Below the pieces are notes generated by a model. It saw nothing but the letters and a program-made list of their open reading frames with translations. It made no database searches and was not told where the DNA came from. A stretch of DNA of 64,000 nt from JAGIBJ01 sp032119795 (GTDB lineage Bacteria; Actinomycetota; Thermoleophilia; Solirubrobacterales; Solirubrobacteraceae): the NCBI GenBank assembly GCA_032119795.1, contig JAUMFO010000008.1, positions 434,001 through 498,000 of the forward strand, written 5' to 3'. A program made the translations under genes and the position numbers. Shown here one piece after another: positions 51,343 through 60,566 of the stretch. Numbering within the stretch: position 1 is the stretch's first letter; each line of letters opens with the position of its first letter.

Positions 51343-54300
51343 TCAGACCGCCGCCGCGCCAACGCGCTCGCGCGTCTCTTCGACCGCCGCAAGGACGCCC
51401 TCGGCGAAGCTCACGAGTCCCGCGGCCAGCTCCGGACCCTCGGGCAGTCTCGCCTGCACCGTCGAGCGGCCGGAGTCGAAGGTGACGCCTTGCACGTCGC
51501 CGCGCAGGCGCTTGAGCCCGGCGGAGTCGAGGTCGATCGGCGTCGCCGTGATGCGGCCGGCGCGTACACCCACGGTGCGGGCCCCGGCGCGGCCGAGCAG
51601 GATCCGGGCCTGCTGCAGGTGGAGCAGGTTCTCCAGCGGCTCGGGCAGCTCGCCGAAGCGGTCGGTGAGTTCGTTGCGCAGCGAGAAGATCTCCTCGATG
51701 CCGGTGGCGCCAGCGATGCGGCGGTGCACGTCGATCTTGGCCTGCTCGTAGCCGATGTAGCCGGCCGGGACATAGGCGTCGAGGGTCACGTCGAGGCGGA
51801 CCACGCCGATCTCGTCTTCCCCGTCGCCGTCTTCCTCCGTGCCGCCCATCGCGCGAACGGCCTCGTCGATCATCTGCAGGTAGAGCTCGAAGCCGAGGGC
51901 GGCGACGTGGCCGGACTGCTCGTCGCCGAGGAGGTTGCCGGCGCCGCGCAGCTCCAGGTCGCGCATGGCGATCTTGAGGCCGGCGCCCAGGTCGGAGTGG
52001 TCGGCAAGGGCCGAGAGGCGCTGGGCAGCCTGCTCGGTGAGCTCCATCGAGCTCGGGTAGAGCATGTAGGCGTAGGCCTTGGCGGCGCTGCGGCCGACGC
52101 GGCCACGGATCTGGTGGAGCTGGGAGAGGCCGAAGAGATCAGCGCGGTCGATGATCAGTGTGTTGGCGCTGGGGACGTCGATGCCGGTCTCGATGATCGA
52201 CGTGCTGACGAGGATGTCGGCCTCGCCGCGGACGAAGCTCATCATCTTCTCCTCCAGCTCGGTTTCGTCGAGCTGGCCGTGGGCGACGACCACCTTCGCG
52301 CCCGGTACGAGTCCGCGCAGGCGCTCGGCGGTCTCGTCGATCGACTCCACGCGGTTGTGGAGGAAGAAGACCTGGCCGTTGCGATTCAGCTCACGCTCGA
52401 TCGCCATCCGGACCTGTTCCTCGTCGTACTCACCGACGATCGTCTTGACGGCGCGGCGGCCTTCTGGCGGCGTGGCAATCACGGAGATGTCGCGGATGCC
52501 GGCGAGTGACATCTGCAGCGTGCGCGGGATCGGCGTGGCGCTCATGGCGAGCACGTCGACGCGCAGCCGCAGCTGGCGCATGAGTTCCTTCTGCTTGACG
52601 CCGAACCGCTGCTCCTCGTCGAGCACGAGCAGGCCCAGGTCCTTCGGATGGACGTCCTTGCCGAGCAGACGGTGGGTGCCGATCAGGATGTCGACCTTGC
52701 CGGTGGAGAAGCCTTCGATTGCGGCGTTCTGCTCGGCCGTGGAGCGGAAGCGGCTGACGAGGTCGACGGAGAACGGGTAGTCGCGCAGCCGCTCGGAGAA
52801 GGTGCCGAAGTGCTGCTGGGCGAGAATCGTGGTCGGCGCGAGGACCATGACCTGCTTGCCGTCGGCGACGGCCTTGAAGGCGGCGCGCAGGGCAACCTCG
52901 GTCTTGCCGAAGCCCACGTCGCCGCAGAGCAGACGATCCATCGGGCGAGCCGACTCCATGTCTTCCTTGACGAACTCGATCGCCTCGAGCTGGTCGGCCG
53001 TCTCGCGGTGCGGGAAGCGCTCCTCGAACTGCTGCTGCCACTCGCTGTCGCGCGGGAACGTGTGCCCCATGCGGCGCTTGCGCTCGGCGTAGAGGTTGAG
53101 CAGCTCGCCGGCGAGCTGCTGGGCCGCTTTGCGAGCACGGGCCCGCATCGTCTCCCACGACTTGCCGCCAAGCTTGGAGAGCGGCGGGTGCGCGCCGTCG
53201 GCGCCGACGTAGCGGCTGATCTTCGCCAGCTGCTCGGTCGGCAGGAAGACGCGGTCGGAGCCCTGGAACTCGAGCTCGAGGTAGTCGCGGGTGACGCCCG
53301 CGACCGTCTTGGTGTCGAAGCCGGCGAACCGAGCGACGCCGTGGTCCTCGTGGACGACGATGTCACCCAGGCGCAGATCCGCAAACGACCGCAGGACGCC
53401 ACGGCCACGGCGGGCGTTCTCGGCCTTCGTGCGGCGTCGGCGCAGCAGCCGGCGTACCGGAATGACGGCGAGCTTGAGGGAGGCGGCGATGAAGCCGTCG
53501 CTGAGCGGGCTCACCGCGAAGTCGACCGTGCGCTCCTCGGGCTTCCCGCCATCCTCGATCCAGCGGTGCTTGGTGCGGGCAAGGTTGAACGCCGCGCGCT
53601 CGCCCTCGCCACGCTGCGGCCAGGTGACCACGACGCGGTAGCCGGAGCGCACGAGCTGCTCGAGCTGGCCCTCGGCCTCGCCGAGCGTCGATGCCATCGC
53701 GTCGGGTGCCTGACCACGCAGCTCGGGCGCGCCGTCGTGGTCGCCCGTGAGCTCGAGCTGAAGCACCTTGCGCTCACTCAGCTCGCTCAGGAGGACGTCC
53801 GGATCGACGTAGAGCCGGCTGGCGTCGTCGGCGTGGATCGTCGAGCTGACCTCGAGCGCGTGCTCGGCGACCGCGTTGCGAAGCTCGACTTCAGAGAGCA
53901 GGACGACGCCGGCGTCGCCGATCAGGCTGAGCGGGCTGACGAAACGGTCGAGCGGCAGGAGCTCGGAGATATCTGGGCGCTCGCTCTCGGCGCCTGCCGC
54001 CATCTCAGGCGCCACCCGGAGTTCAGCGGAGAGTTCGGCAGCCGGCGCAACCTCGACCTCCTGCAGCTCGGCGATGGAGCGCTGGGTGAACGTGGAGAAG
54101 GAGCGGATCGACTCGATCTCGATGTCGAAGAGGTCGATGCGGACGGCGTTGTCTGACGTCGCCGGGAAGAGGTCGAGCAGGCCGCCGCGGATCGCGAACT
54201 GGCCGCGGTCCTCCACCTGCTCCACCCGCTCGTAGCCGCGGTCAACGAGCTCGGTGGCGAACTCGTCGAGATCGATGAGGTCGCCCTTGGCCAGGCTCGT

Positions 54301-54729
54301 GGAGTGCGGGCGCAGCTCCGGATCCGGGATCAGCTCGGCGAGCGCGGCGGCGCTAGCGACGATCACCGGCGGGGCCTGGGTGCGGCTGGCGACGTCATCG
54401 TCGTTGGCCGCGTCGACGAGCGCGTCGATCGCAGCAATACGCAGGCCGATCAGGTGCGGCGGCGGCGCGAGGTGCGACTTGTAGGCGACGCCGCGGGCCG
54501 GGTACCACCGCGCACGCTGGGGGAACAACCACGCGGAGAGTTCATGGGCCAGTTCGCGGGCCTCGTCCTCGCTGGAGCAGACCACCAGCAACGGCTCGTC
54601 GCGGTCGGCAGCCATCGAGGCAATGACGTAGGGCCGCAGCGTCTGGCTGACGACCGCGGTGCCGCCGCCGAGCAGGGCTTTGCCCTCAGGGGTGCGGTCG
54701 AGGTGGTCGAGGAGCGGGCGCAGGGTCAT
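51343..54729 (-). CDS. mfd: Transcription-repair coupling factor (Mfd)
   Basis: 1,128 residues. From the N-terminus: the UvrB-homology region, the CarD-like RNA-polymerase-interaction domain (VHEDHGVARFAGFDTKTVAG near 450-480) and the helicase domains with Walker A DVGFGKTEVALRAA, DEEQRFG (motif II), SATPIPRT (motif III) and QIRGRVGRS (motif VI). It removes stalled RNA polymerase and recruits UvrA. ATG 54729 gives the usual N-terminus (LRPLLDHLDRTPEGKALLGGG). It starts 14 nt after the stop of the pfkB-type gene. Confidence 0.97.
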   Translation of the reverse strand: MTLRPLLDHLDRTPEGKALLGGGTAVVSQTLRPYVIASMAADRDEPLLVVCSSEDEARELAHELSAWLFPQRARWYPARGVAYKSHLAPPPHLIGLRIAAIDALVDAANDDDVASRTQAPPVIVASAAALAELIPDPELRPHSTSLAKGDLIDLDEFATELVDRGYERVEQVEDRGQFAIRGGLLDLFPATSDNAVRIDLFDIEIESIRSFSTFTQRSIAELQEVEVAPAAELSAELRVAPEMAAGAESERPDISELLPLDRFVSPLSLIGDAGVVLLSEVELRNAVAEHALEVSSTIHADDASRLYVDPDVLLSELSERKVLQLELTGDHDGAPELRGQAPDAMASTLGEAEGQLEQLVRSGYRVVVTWPQRGEGERAAFNLARTKHRWIEDGGKPEERTVDFAVSPLSDGFIAASLKLAVIPVRRLLRRRRTKAENARRGRGVLRSFADLRLGDIVVHEDHGVARFAGFDTKTVAGVTRDYLELEFQGSDRVFLPTEQLAKISRYVGADGAHPPLSKLGGKSWETMRARARKAAQQLAGELLNLYAERKRRMGHTFPRDSEWQQQFEERFPHRETADQLEAIEFVKEDMESARPMDRLLCGDVGFGKTEVALRAAFKAVADGKQVMVLAPTTILAQQHFGTFSERLRDYPFSVDLVSRFRSTAEQNAAIEGFSTGKVDILIGTHRLLGKDVHPKDLGLLVLDEEQRFGVKQKELMRQLRLRVDVLAMSATPIPRTLQMSLAGIRDISVIATPPEGRRAVKTIVGEYDEEQVRMAIERELNRNGQVFFLHNRVESIDETAERLRGLVPGAKVVVAHGQLDETELEEKMMSFVRGEADILVSTSIIETGIDVPSANTLIIDRADLFGLSQLHQIRGRVGRSAAKAYAYMLYPSSMELTEQAAQRLSALADHSDLGAGLKIAMRDLELRGAGNLLGDEQSGHVAALGFELYLQMIDEAVRAMGGTEEDGDGEDEIGVVRLDVTLDAYVPAGYIGYEQAKIDVHRRIAGATGIEEIFSLRNELTDRFGELPEPLENLLHLQQARILLGRAGARTVGVRAGRITATPIDLDSAGLKRLRGDVQGVTFDSGRSTVQARLPEGPELAAGLVSFAEGVLAAVEETRERVGAAAV

Positions 54730-54743
54730 GCCGGTGGGTGAGT

Positions 54744-55586
54744 CTAGGTGCCCTGAGACTCGAGGCGGGTCTGGAGCAGCTCGGCCACGAGCTGGCTGGC
54801 CACGCGCGCGGCGTCGACGGGCTCGTCGCCACGTGAGCGTGCCGCGACGTAGGCGACGGTGAACGTGTCGCCGGCTCCGGTCGCGTGCACGCCGCGCACG
54901 CGGAAGGCCGGCGGAATCACGTGCCGCGCCTCGCCGACGAACAGGTCGCACCCCTCAGATCCGCGGCTGACGAGGATCTCGGGCACGTCGAGTGCCACGG
55001 CGTCAGTCACGCCAAACTCGCCGCCCGTCAGCACGCTGGCCTCGTCGTCGGCGAGCTTGAGGATCTGGATCCCCTCGAGCAGGGCGGGGTCGAAGCGGGC
55101 GTCGACGAGCAGCGGCCCTTCCTCGGCCACGCGGACCAGCCCCTGGCCGTCGTAGGCGACGTGGTGGCCGAGTTCGACGAGCCGCGCGATCGCCGCCGGA
55201 CTGAAGTCTGAGCGAAGCAACGGGGCGACGTGGACCCACGCCGTGTCGATCGCGGCAGCGTCGATGTCGGCGGCGTGCCACACGGGCCCCACGGCGTCGA
55301 CCGTCATCGTGCGCTCGTCGCCGTCGTAGTGCATTCCAAACGCGCTCGTGACCTCGGCCGGCAGCACCGTGACGGGCACGCCGGAGCCTGCGAGGACGTC
55401 CGCGAACAGCGGCAAGTCGGCGTGGGCCGCACGCGTGACGATCCGGCCACCGACGCCGGTGGCCTCCAGCGGCATCGCGACGAACGATGGGCCGCCGCCA
55501 GGGCTGGGCGGGCGACCGTCGATGCGGTCGACGGCGAGGTTGCCCAAGACGGTGACGCCAGGGCCGCGTGGCGGTTGATTCGTCAA
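54744..55586 (-). CDS. PfkB-family carbohydrate kinase
   Basis: 280 residues. The PfkB signature is GVHATGAGDTFTVAYVAA (about 235-252), with the catalytic Asp in GAGD. The N-terminal VLGNLAVDRIDG and the GGGPSFVA motif begin the lid and substrate site. Substrates of such kinases include ribose, fructose and nucleosides; it cannot be decided here. The TTG start at 55586 is chosen because it overlaps the upstream stop as TTGA and no ATG or GTG lies nearby. It lies between pth and mfd, an unusual insertion. Confidence 0.85.
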   Translation of the reverse strand: MTNQPPRGPGVTVLGNLAVDRIDGRPPSPGGGPSFVAMPLEATGVGGRIVTRAAHADLPLFADVLAGSGVPVTVLPAEVTSAFGMHYDGDERTMTVDAVGPVWHAADIDAAAIDTAWVHVAPLLRSDFSPAAIARLVELGHHVAYDGQGLVRVAEEGPLLVDARFDPALLEGIQILKLADDEASVLTGGEFGVTDAVALDVPEILVSRGSEGCDLFVGEARHVIPPAFRVRGVHATGAGDTFTVAYVAARSRGDEPVDAARVASQLVAELLQTRLESQGT

Positions 55587-56563
55587 GGCCTGGTCGGCGC
55601 GGTCGTTGGCGCCGGGGCCGCCGTCGCGGGGACGTCGGCGCCGGAGCAGCGCGCCGGGATCCAGCCGTAGAGCCGTGGGCGCGAGCGCTTGCCGGTGTGG
55701 ATCGCCACGTACCGCCACGTCAGCGTGCCGTCGCTGTTCGGGTCGCAGCGACGGAACTGGTCGACTTTGGAGACGGGCGTGCCGACGCGCACCATCCCGC
55801 GGGCCACGCCGCCGACCTTCACCGATGTCGTGTTGCTCATGAAGTAGACGGTGTTGCCGAACGGCGGTTTGGCGTCGTACTCGGTGACGGTGTTGATCAC
55901 GCCGTTGGACAGGCGGGCGTGGGCGCTCGCTCCGACGTTCGGATTGGCCAGCGGGCGCTGCTTGCCGCGGACCTTGCCGACGGGTCCGCAGCCGGTCCCG
56001 CCGCCGAGCTGCTGCGCGAAGACCGTCGCCGCGGTACTGCCAGCGAACGCCTGGGCGTCGAGGAACGCTTGCCCGCCGGACGACGGCATCTTCGGCGCGA
56101 TGAGCTGCATCAGCGCGAATGACCGGGACTGGCGGCGACTGGCCGCACACCCGTGGCCGCGCATGTTGACGGTGGTGACGCGGTAGGCGATGCCATCGAA
56201 GGCCGTCAGCGTGAACCGCTGCTTTTCGACGTCGTAAGCCAGCCGACCCATCGGTTGGCCGAGTGAATCGAGGAGCGCCCAGTCGGGCCGGTTCCCGGCT
56301 GCGGGATTGGCAACGAGTTGGGTGACGGGCTCACTGACCGTCACCTCCGCTCCAAACACCTTCCGCCAGCCCTTGCGACTCAGGTCGGGTGTGCCGCGGA
56401 CGCCCAGCCGGCATTCCGTGACGCGGTGACCGACCGGGTCCGGACAGCGCATGCCGTGGTAGGTCGGGGTCTTCGGCTTCGTGGCCGTCGTTGCACTGGC
56501 CATCGCGGCCACCACGCAGACCGCGCCGACGACGAGGAGGAGCGCCGCCGCGCGCACGAGCAT
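55583..56563 (-). CDS. Secreted or membrane-anchored protein of unknown function
   Basis: 326 residues from ATG 56563, which starts a signal-anchor-like segment (MLVRAAALLLVVGAVCVVAAM). Cys residues in the mature part (RCPDPVG, ECRLGVRG, HGCAASR, GCGPVGK, RRCDPNSD, RCSGADV) suggest about three disulfides. The C-terminal half has YRNP-less beta-rich segments (NTVYFMSNTTSVKVGGVARGMVRVG) and a Pro/Thr tail. An upstream ATG at 56623 would overlap pth by 44 nt. No family is recognised. It overlaps the pfkB-type gene by 4 nt. Confidence 0.75.
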   Translation of the reverse strand: MLVRAAALLLVVGAVCVVAAMASATTATKPKTPTYHGMRCPDPVGHRVTECRLGVRGTPDLSRKGWRKVFGAEVTVSEPVTQLVANPAAGNRPDWALLDSLGQPMGRLAYDVEKQRFTLTAFDGIAYRVTTVNMRGHGCAASRRQSRSFALMQLIAPKMPSSGGQAFLDAQAFAGSTAATVFAQQLGGGTGCGPVGKVRGKQRPLANPNVGASAHARLSNGVINTVTEYDAKPPFGNTVYFMSNTTSVKVGGVARGMVRVGTPVSKVDQFRRCDPNSDGTLTWRYVAIHTGKRSRPRLYGWIPARCSGADVPATAAPAPTTAPTRP

Positions 56564-56579
56564 CGGGCGGAGCGCCGCC

Positions 56580-57182
56580 TCAGCGGCGCCGCTGGCCGCC
56601 GGCCTCAAGGGTCGTACGGCCATCGATGACGGATTCAACGAGATCAGCGGCATCACTGACGAGCCTGGCGACCTCGGCCGGCGGCTCGCTGAATCTGCCG
56701 AGCACCCAGGCCGAGACGATCTCGGGATCGGTCGAGTCGGGCCGAGAGACGCCGATGCGAATACGGCCGAAGTCGGGCGTGCCGAGCTGGGCCTTCATCG
56801 ACTTGAGGCCGTTGTGGCCGGCCATTCCGCCGCCGAGACGCGCGCGCAGATCACCGAACTTCAGGTCGATCTCGTCGTGGATCGCGATCACGTGATCGAC
56901 GGGAACCCTGTAGGCGCCGCGAGCCGGGCTCGCGGCTTCACCGATCAGATTCATGAAGGTCTGCGGCCAAAGGAGCGCGACCCTTGGGCCGCCCGGCATG
57001 GTGCGACCCTCGGCGACCTGGGACTTGAAGCGGAGTTTGCGGTCGCGCCTCAGGTCCCAGCGGCGCTCGAGTTCGTCGAGCACCATCCAGCCGATGTTGT
57101 GGCGGGTACGCGCATATTGCGCACCCGGGTTGCCGAGGCCGACGAGCAGCCAATCGGCCGGCGGCGTACCGCCGAGCCGCAT
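56580..57182 (-). CDS. pth: Peptidyl-tRNA hydrolase
   Basis: 200 residues. It recycles tRNA from peptidyl-tRNA. Catalytic His in YARTRHNIGWMVLD (about 28), the FMNLIGEA substrate segment, Asp in AIHDEIDLKFG and GHNGLKSM are all present. It starts 13 nt after the stop of rplY, the standard order. Confidence 0.97.
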   Translation of the reverse strand: MRLGGTPPADWLLVGLGNPGAQYARTRHNIGWMVLDELERRWDLRRDRKLRFKSQVAEGRTMPGGPRVALLWPQTFMNLIGEAASPARGAYRVPVDHVIAIHDEIDLKFGDLRARLGGGMAGHNGLKSMKAQLGTPDFGRIRIGVSRPDSTDPEIVSAWVLGRFSEPPAEVARLVSDAADLVESVIDGRTTLEAGGQRRR

Positions 57183-57195
57183 GGCGCGTCAGTCC

Positions 57196-57825
57196 TTAGG
57201 AGGCGTCGGAGGCGTCGCCTTCGCCATCAGCAGAAGCCTCGGCGTCGGAGGCGGCCTTCGCACCGCGCGAGGCGACGATGGTCGCGACGGCGATCTCGTC
57301 GGCGTGCTCGGAGACGATCGTGACGCCCTCGGGCGGCGTGATGCGGTTGAGCAGGAAGGTGTCGCCCAGGCCCATCCAGGAGACGTCGATGGTGATGACG
57401 TCCGGGATGGCGGTCGGCAGCGCGGAGATCGTGACCTCGCGGAGCTGGTGGTCCAGCACGCCGCGATCGATCACGCCCTGCGACTGCTCAACGCCGGTGA
57501 GCTCGATGGCGACCACGGCCTCAATCGGCTGGGTGAGGTCGACGCGGAGGAAGTCCACGTGGGTGACCTCGCCGCGCACGGGGTGGCGGTCGGCCTGCTT
57601 GATGAGGACCGGAACCTGCTCCCCTTCGAGCTCGACGTTGAAGAGGGCAGCGGAGTCGATCAGCACCAGGCGCAGATCGGCCGGCTGCATCGCAACCGCC
57701 TTGGGCTCCTGGTCGAGGCCGTAGAGCACGCCGGGGATCGTGCCGGCGCGACGAAGGCGGCGCGTATCGCGCGAGTTGCCGACCTCGCGAGGCTTGAGGG
57801 CGAGGGTGAGGGTGTCGTTGGCCAT
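57196..57825 (-). CDS. rplY: Ribosomal protein L25/general stress protein Ctc
   Basis: 209 residues, the long Ctc form. The N-terminal L25 domain (about 5-95: GNSRDTRRLRRAGTIPGVLYG, HPVRGEVTHVDFLRVD) binds 5S rRNA; the C-terminal TL5-like domain follows (IPDVITIDVSWMGLGDT). The last 20 residues are Ala/Ser/Asp-rich. First gene of the minus-strand housekeeping operon. TACCAT (minus strand, 57837-57842) ends 11 nt before its ATG and may be the -10. Confidence 0.96.
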   Translation of the reverse strand: MANDTLTLALKPREVGNSRDTRRLRRAGTIPGVLYGLDQEPKAVAMQPADLRLVLIDSAALFNVELEGEQVPVLIKQADRHPVRGEVTHVDFLRVDLTQPIEAVVAIELTGVEQSQGVIDRGVLDHQLREVTISALPTAIPDVITIDVSWMGLGDTFLLNRITPPEGVTIVSEHADEIAVATIVASRGAKAASDAEASADGEGDASDAS

Positions 57826-57836
57826 AGCGGCGGTAG

Positions 57837-57842
57837 ATGGTA
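57837..57842 (-). promoter_or_regulatory. Candidate -10 element (TACCAT) of the rplY operon
   Basis: On the minus strand TACCAT ends 11 nt before the ATG of rplY. No -35 was recognised. Confidence 0.4.
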
Positions 57843-57887
57843 GCGATTTCTCGTCCGGGACCGCCCTCTCCCCTCCTGGGGCACCGC

Positions 57888-57893
57888 TATAAG
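57888..57893 (+). promoter_or_regulatory. Candidate -10 element (TATAAG)
   Basis: TATAAG ends 9 nt before the GTG at 57903, with gcaagg between, so the mRNA would begin almost at the start codon. Confidence 0.55.
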
Positions 57894-57902
57894 CTGCAAG
57901 GC

Positions 57903-58175
57903 GTGTTTCTCGTGCGCGCTCCCATCTCGATCGGACTCGGCCTTCTCGCCCGCAAGGGGGCCGAGCGAATGAACGCCTCCGTGCTCAGTCACGTCGACGG
58001 CGTTCCGGGCAACGAGCGCCCCGAAGCCAAGGACATGGCCGTCAAGCTGCGCTACGTCTTGCTGGCCGCCGCGGTTGAGGCGCTCGTCTTCGCCATCACC
58101 AAGACGCTGGCCGAGCGCGGTACCGAGAAGGCCGCCCTCGCCCTCACCGGCAAGAGCACCTACCGCGAGGATTAG
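57903..58175 (+). CDS. Small membrane-associated protein, DUF4235-like
   Basis: 90 residues from GTG 57903. The pattern ISIGLGLLARKGAERMN... and VLLAAAVEALVFAITKTLAERGTEKAALALTG resembles DUF4235, small actinobacterial membrane proteins of unknown role. One hydrophobic segment is at about residues 50-65. Alternative start GTG 57912. It precedes the next gene by 24 nt, probably as an operon. Confidence 0.65.
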   Translation: MFLVRAPISIGLGLLARKGAERMNASVLSHVDGVPGNERPEAKDMAVKLRYVLLAAAVEALVFAITKTLAERGTEKAALALTGKSTYRED

Positions 58176-58199
58176 GGTGCCGCGGCGCGGGGAGACGGC

Positions 58200-58520
58200 A
58201 TGACGCCGGCGGGCGCCGGCGAGCGGGTGCAGGCGCAGCTCGGCCTCGGCGACGACGAACTCTGCGACATCCTTGGCCTCTCCCCCGTGCAGTTGCTGAC
58301 CGGCGAGGCCGACCTGCTTCCGCAGACCGCCGTGCTCGATGAGCTGCTGCGCGCCGCTGGCGAGCAGGTCAGCGCAGAAGGTATCCAGCGGTGGGTGCGA
58401 GCCTCTGGCCCGGCTGGCACTCCACTTGAGCACCTCTTGGCCCACGACTACGGCGCCTTCGAGAACGCGTTGGAGACGCTGCTGAGCCGCGGCTTCGTGG
58501 TGCGCAAGCGCGGCGCCTGA
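58200..58520 (+). CDS. Small helical protein, possibly HTH/antitoxin-like
   Basis: 106 residues. ATG 58200 has GGGGAGA about 6 nt upstream. The first half (LGLGDDELCDILGLSPVQLLTGEADLLPQTAVLDELLRAAG) could be an HTH, and WVRASGPAGTPLEHLLAHDYGAFENALETLLSRG recalls the C-terminal part of MbcA/ParS/Xre antitoxins. No toxin gene is adjacent, so that role is only one possibility. Confidence 0.65.
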   Translation: MTPAGAGERVQAQLGLGDDELCDILGLSPVQLLTGEADLLPQTAVLDELLRAAGEQVSAEGIQRWVRASGPAGTPLEHLLAHDYGAFENALETLLSRGFVVRKRGA

Positions 58521-58622
58521 GCGACTCCGGCACCGGGCGCAACCAGACCCCTCGAGCGAGGGTGACCCGTTTCCAGCCCTGAGGCGGTAGTACCGGACGC
58601 CTGCACCCGAGAAGCTTGCGCG

Positions 58623-60566
58623 ATGAACCCGTACGATTCGGGCGTGCCCGTTCCCGGGAGTGTCGTCGGCGATTGGAAGCTCGCCCGTGAGCTTGGCCGG
58701 GGCACGACCTCGATCGTCTTCGCAGCGTCGCGCGTCGTCGGCGACGACGACGACGTGGGCGAGGTGGCGCTAAAGCTCGCGCTTCCCGGCACGCTGCGCG
58801 ACCAGACGGCCGTCGACCGGTTCCTTCGCGGTGCACAGGCCCAGCGGACGCTGGCGGCAACCGCCGAAGGCGTCTTGCCGGTGCTCGACCTCGGCACCGA
58901 CCAGCTCGCCGGGCCCTACCTCGTCACGCCGCTGGTGGCCGGACCCACGCTTGGCGCTGCACTGGCGCGGCGTGAGCTGCCCGTGTCGCGAGCACTCGCG
59001 GCGATCAGCGACGTCGGCGAGGTGCTCGACGCCGCCGCGTCCGCCGGGCTGGTACACCGCGACGTCAAGCCGTCGAACGTCCTGCTCGGGCCAGACCGCG
59101 CCTGGCTGGCGGACTTCGGGCTCGCACGCGACCACGAGGACGACCCGACGATGACGGGCGCCGTCGCCGGGACGCTGGCGTACTTGGCCCCCGAATTGGT
59201 TCGAGGCGGCAACCCGTCGCCGGCCAGCGACCGCTACGCCTTGGCATGCCTGGCCTTCCAGGCACTCACCGGCACCCCAGTGTTCCCGCGGCCGACCGAC
59301 GCCGCCATCCTCTACGCCCACGTCGACGAGGCACCGCCGTCCGCGACCGACCGTCGGCCTGCTCTGCCGTCCGCCGTCGACGCCGTCCTCCAAGCAGGGC
59401 TGGCCAAAGATCCGGCGCTGCGCCCGACCTCGGCGAGCGCCTTCGCCGCCGAGCTGGCTCGAGCCGTGGGCGACGCTGCCGCCACGCTGGGCCCGCCCAG
59501 CCCAGCCACCGATCAGGCCGGCCAGGAGACGGCCGACCCTACCCCCGACCTCGCCCTGCACGACGCCACCAGTGGCCAGCCAGACCACTCCCCCAGGCCG
59601 GCCACGCCGGCACCCCGCCGACGGCGGGTCGTGATTGCCGGGGGCGCGGCGGCGGTCCTCGCCATCGGCGCGCTCGTGGCGGTGACGGGCGCCGGTGACG
59701 ACCCTCCGGCCATGGCGGCGGCAGCGCCAGCAGTCGGCCCCGGCCTCGTGGCCCTCGGCAGCTCGCTGCAGTCCGTCGATGGACTGCAGTCTCGGGACTG
59801 CGAGGGTGCCATCCCGAACGGCGCTTCGCCCGCCTGCTCGCTGCTGCAGCGGACGCTGCCGGGTCGCCAGCTCGTCGTGCCCGCCAAAGGACTCATCCGC
59901 TCCTGGGCCGTCCGCGGAGCCAGCGGCGAACTCACCCTCCAGATCTTGCGGAGCCGCGACGGCGTGACCTACCAGGTCTCTCGCGCCGAAACGGTGAGGG
60001 TGCCGACCACGGGCGCCCACCGGTTCGAGACGGAACTGGAGACGGAGGCTGGCGATCTCGTCGCCGTCGACGTCGCGCCCGGCAGCGCGATCGGCCTGCG
60101 CGACGCCGACGGGGCGACGACCGAGCGGTGGACCTCGCCCGTGGGTGCTGGCTCTGGCCCGGGACGCCGGACCGGCCTGGATCGCGAGGTGCTGCTGCGG
60201 GCCGAACTCGAGGTCGGCGCCGTGCGGACGCTGCCGCGCCAGCTCACGGGCACGGAGGCCGAGTCGGCGCCCGACGGACGAGAGCTGGCGGCCAGTAGCG
60301 CCGCCCTCCCCGACGGACGCCAGGTACGGGTGGCGCTTCGGCTCGTCGAAGGCAAAGTCGTGCTGGACCTCGAACGCGGCGGCAAACGCCGCTCTCGCCT
60401 GTTCGTGCCCCGCGTCGACCCCAAAGGACATGTCGTCGAGCTCCATGCCTTCGAGAGCCCCGGCAACGCCAGCCAGCTCAACTTCGCCTGGCGCAACCCC
60501 GGCGAACTCAAGGACGTGGAGCAGTACTTCGGCCTGGACGCCGAGTCGCTCGAGGCCTACACCTGA
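58623..60566 (+). CDS. Membrane Ser/Thr protein kinase with an extracellular sensor domain
   Basis: 647 residues. Kinase domain (about 15-285): Gly loop GRGTTS (25-30), Lys 51, catalytic loop HRDVKPSN (145-152), DFG (164-166) and APE (189-191). A juxtamembrane Pro/Asp-rich region leads to one membrane span (336-357). The outer domain of about 290 residues (Cys pair at DCEG...SPACS; beta-rich) has no PASTA repeats and no known family. It would sense an outer signal and phosphorylate proteins inside. It converges directly on an FHA-HTH gene (stop codons form TGATCA); FHA domains bind phospho-Thr, so the two may act together. Confidence 0.92.
   Translation: MNPYDSGVPVPGSVVGDWKLARELGRGTTSIVFAASRVVGDDDDVGEVALKLALPGTLRDQTAVDRFLRGAQAQRTLAATAEGVLPVLDLGTDQLAGPYLVTPLVAGPTLGAALARRELPVSRALAAISDVGEVLDAAASAGLVHRDVKPSNVLLGPDRAWLADFGLARDHEDDPTMTGAVAGTLAYLAPELVRGGNPSPASDRYALACLAFQALTGTPVFPRPTDAAILYAHVDEAPPSATDRRPALPSAVDAVLQAGLAKDPALRPTSASAFAAELARAVGDAAATLGPPSPATDQAGQETADPTPDLALHDATSGQPDHSPRPATPAPRRRRVVIAGGAAAVLAIGALVAVTGAGDDPPAMAAAAPAVGPGLVALGSSLQSVDGLQSRDCEGAIPNGASPACSLLQRTLPGRQLVVPAKGLIRSWAVRGASGELTLQILRSRDGVTYQVSRAETVRVPTTGAHRFETELETEAGDLVAVDVAPGSAIGLRDADGATTERWTSPVGAGSGPGRRTGLDREVLLRAELEVGAVRTLPRQLTGTEAESAPDGRELAASSAALPDGRQVRVALRLVEGKVVLDLERGGKRRSRLFVPRVDPKGHVVELHAFESPGNASQLNFAWRNPGELKDVEQYFGLDAESLEAYT

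Noticed and set aside
58200..58520. A toxin-antitoxin pair with the DUF4235-like gene
   Set aside because: The upstream gene has no toxin-like features and the antitoxin resemblance is weak; two short genes in one operon are not enough.
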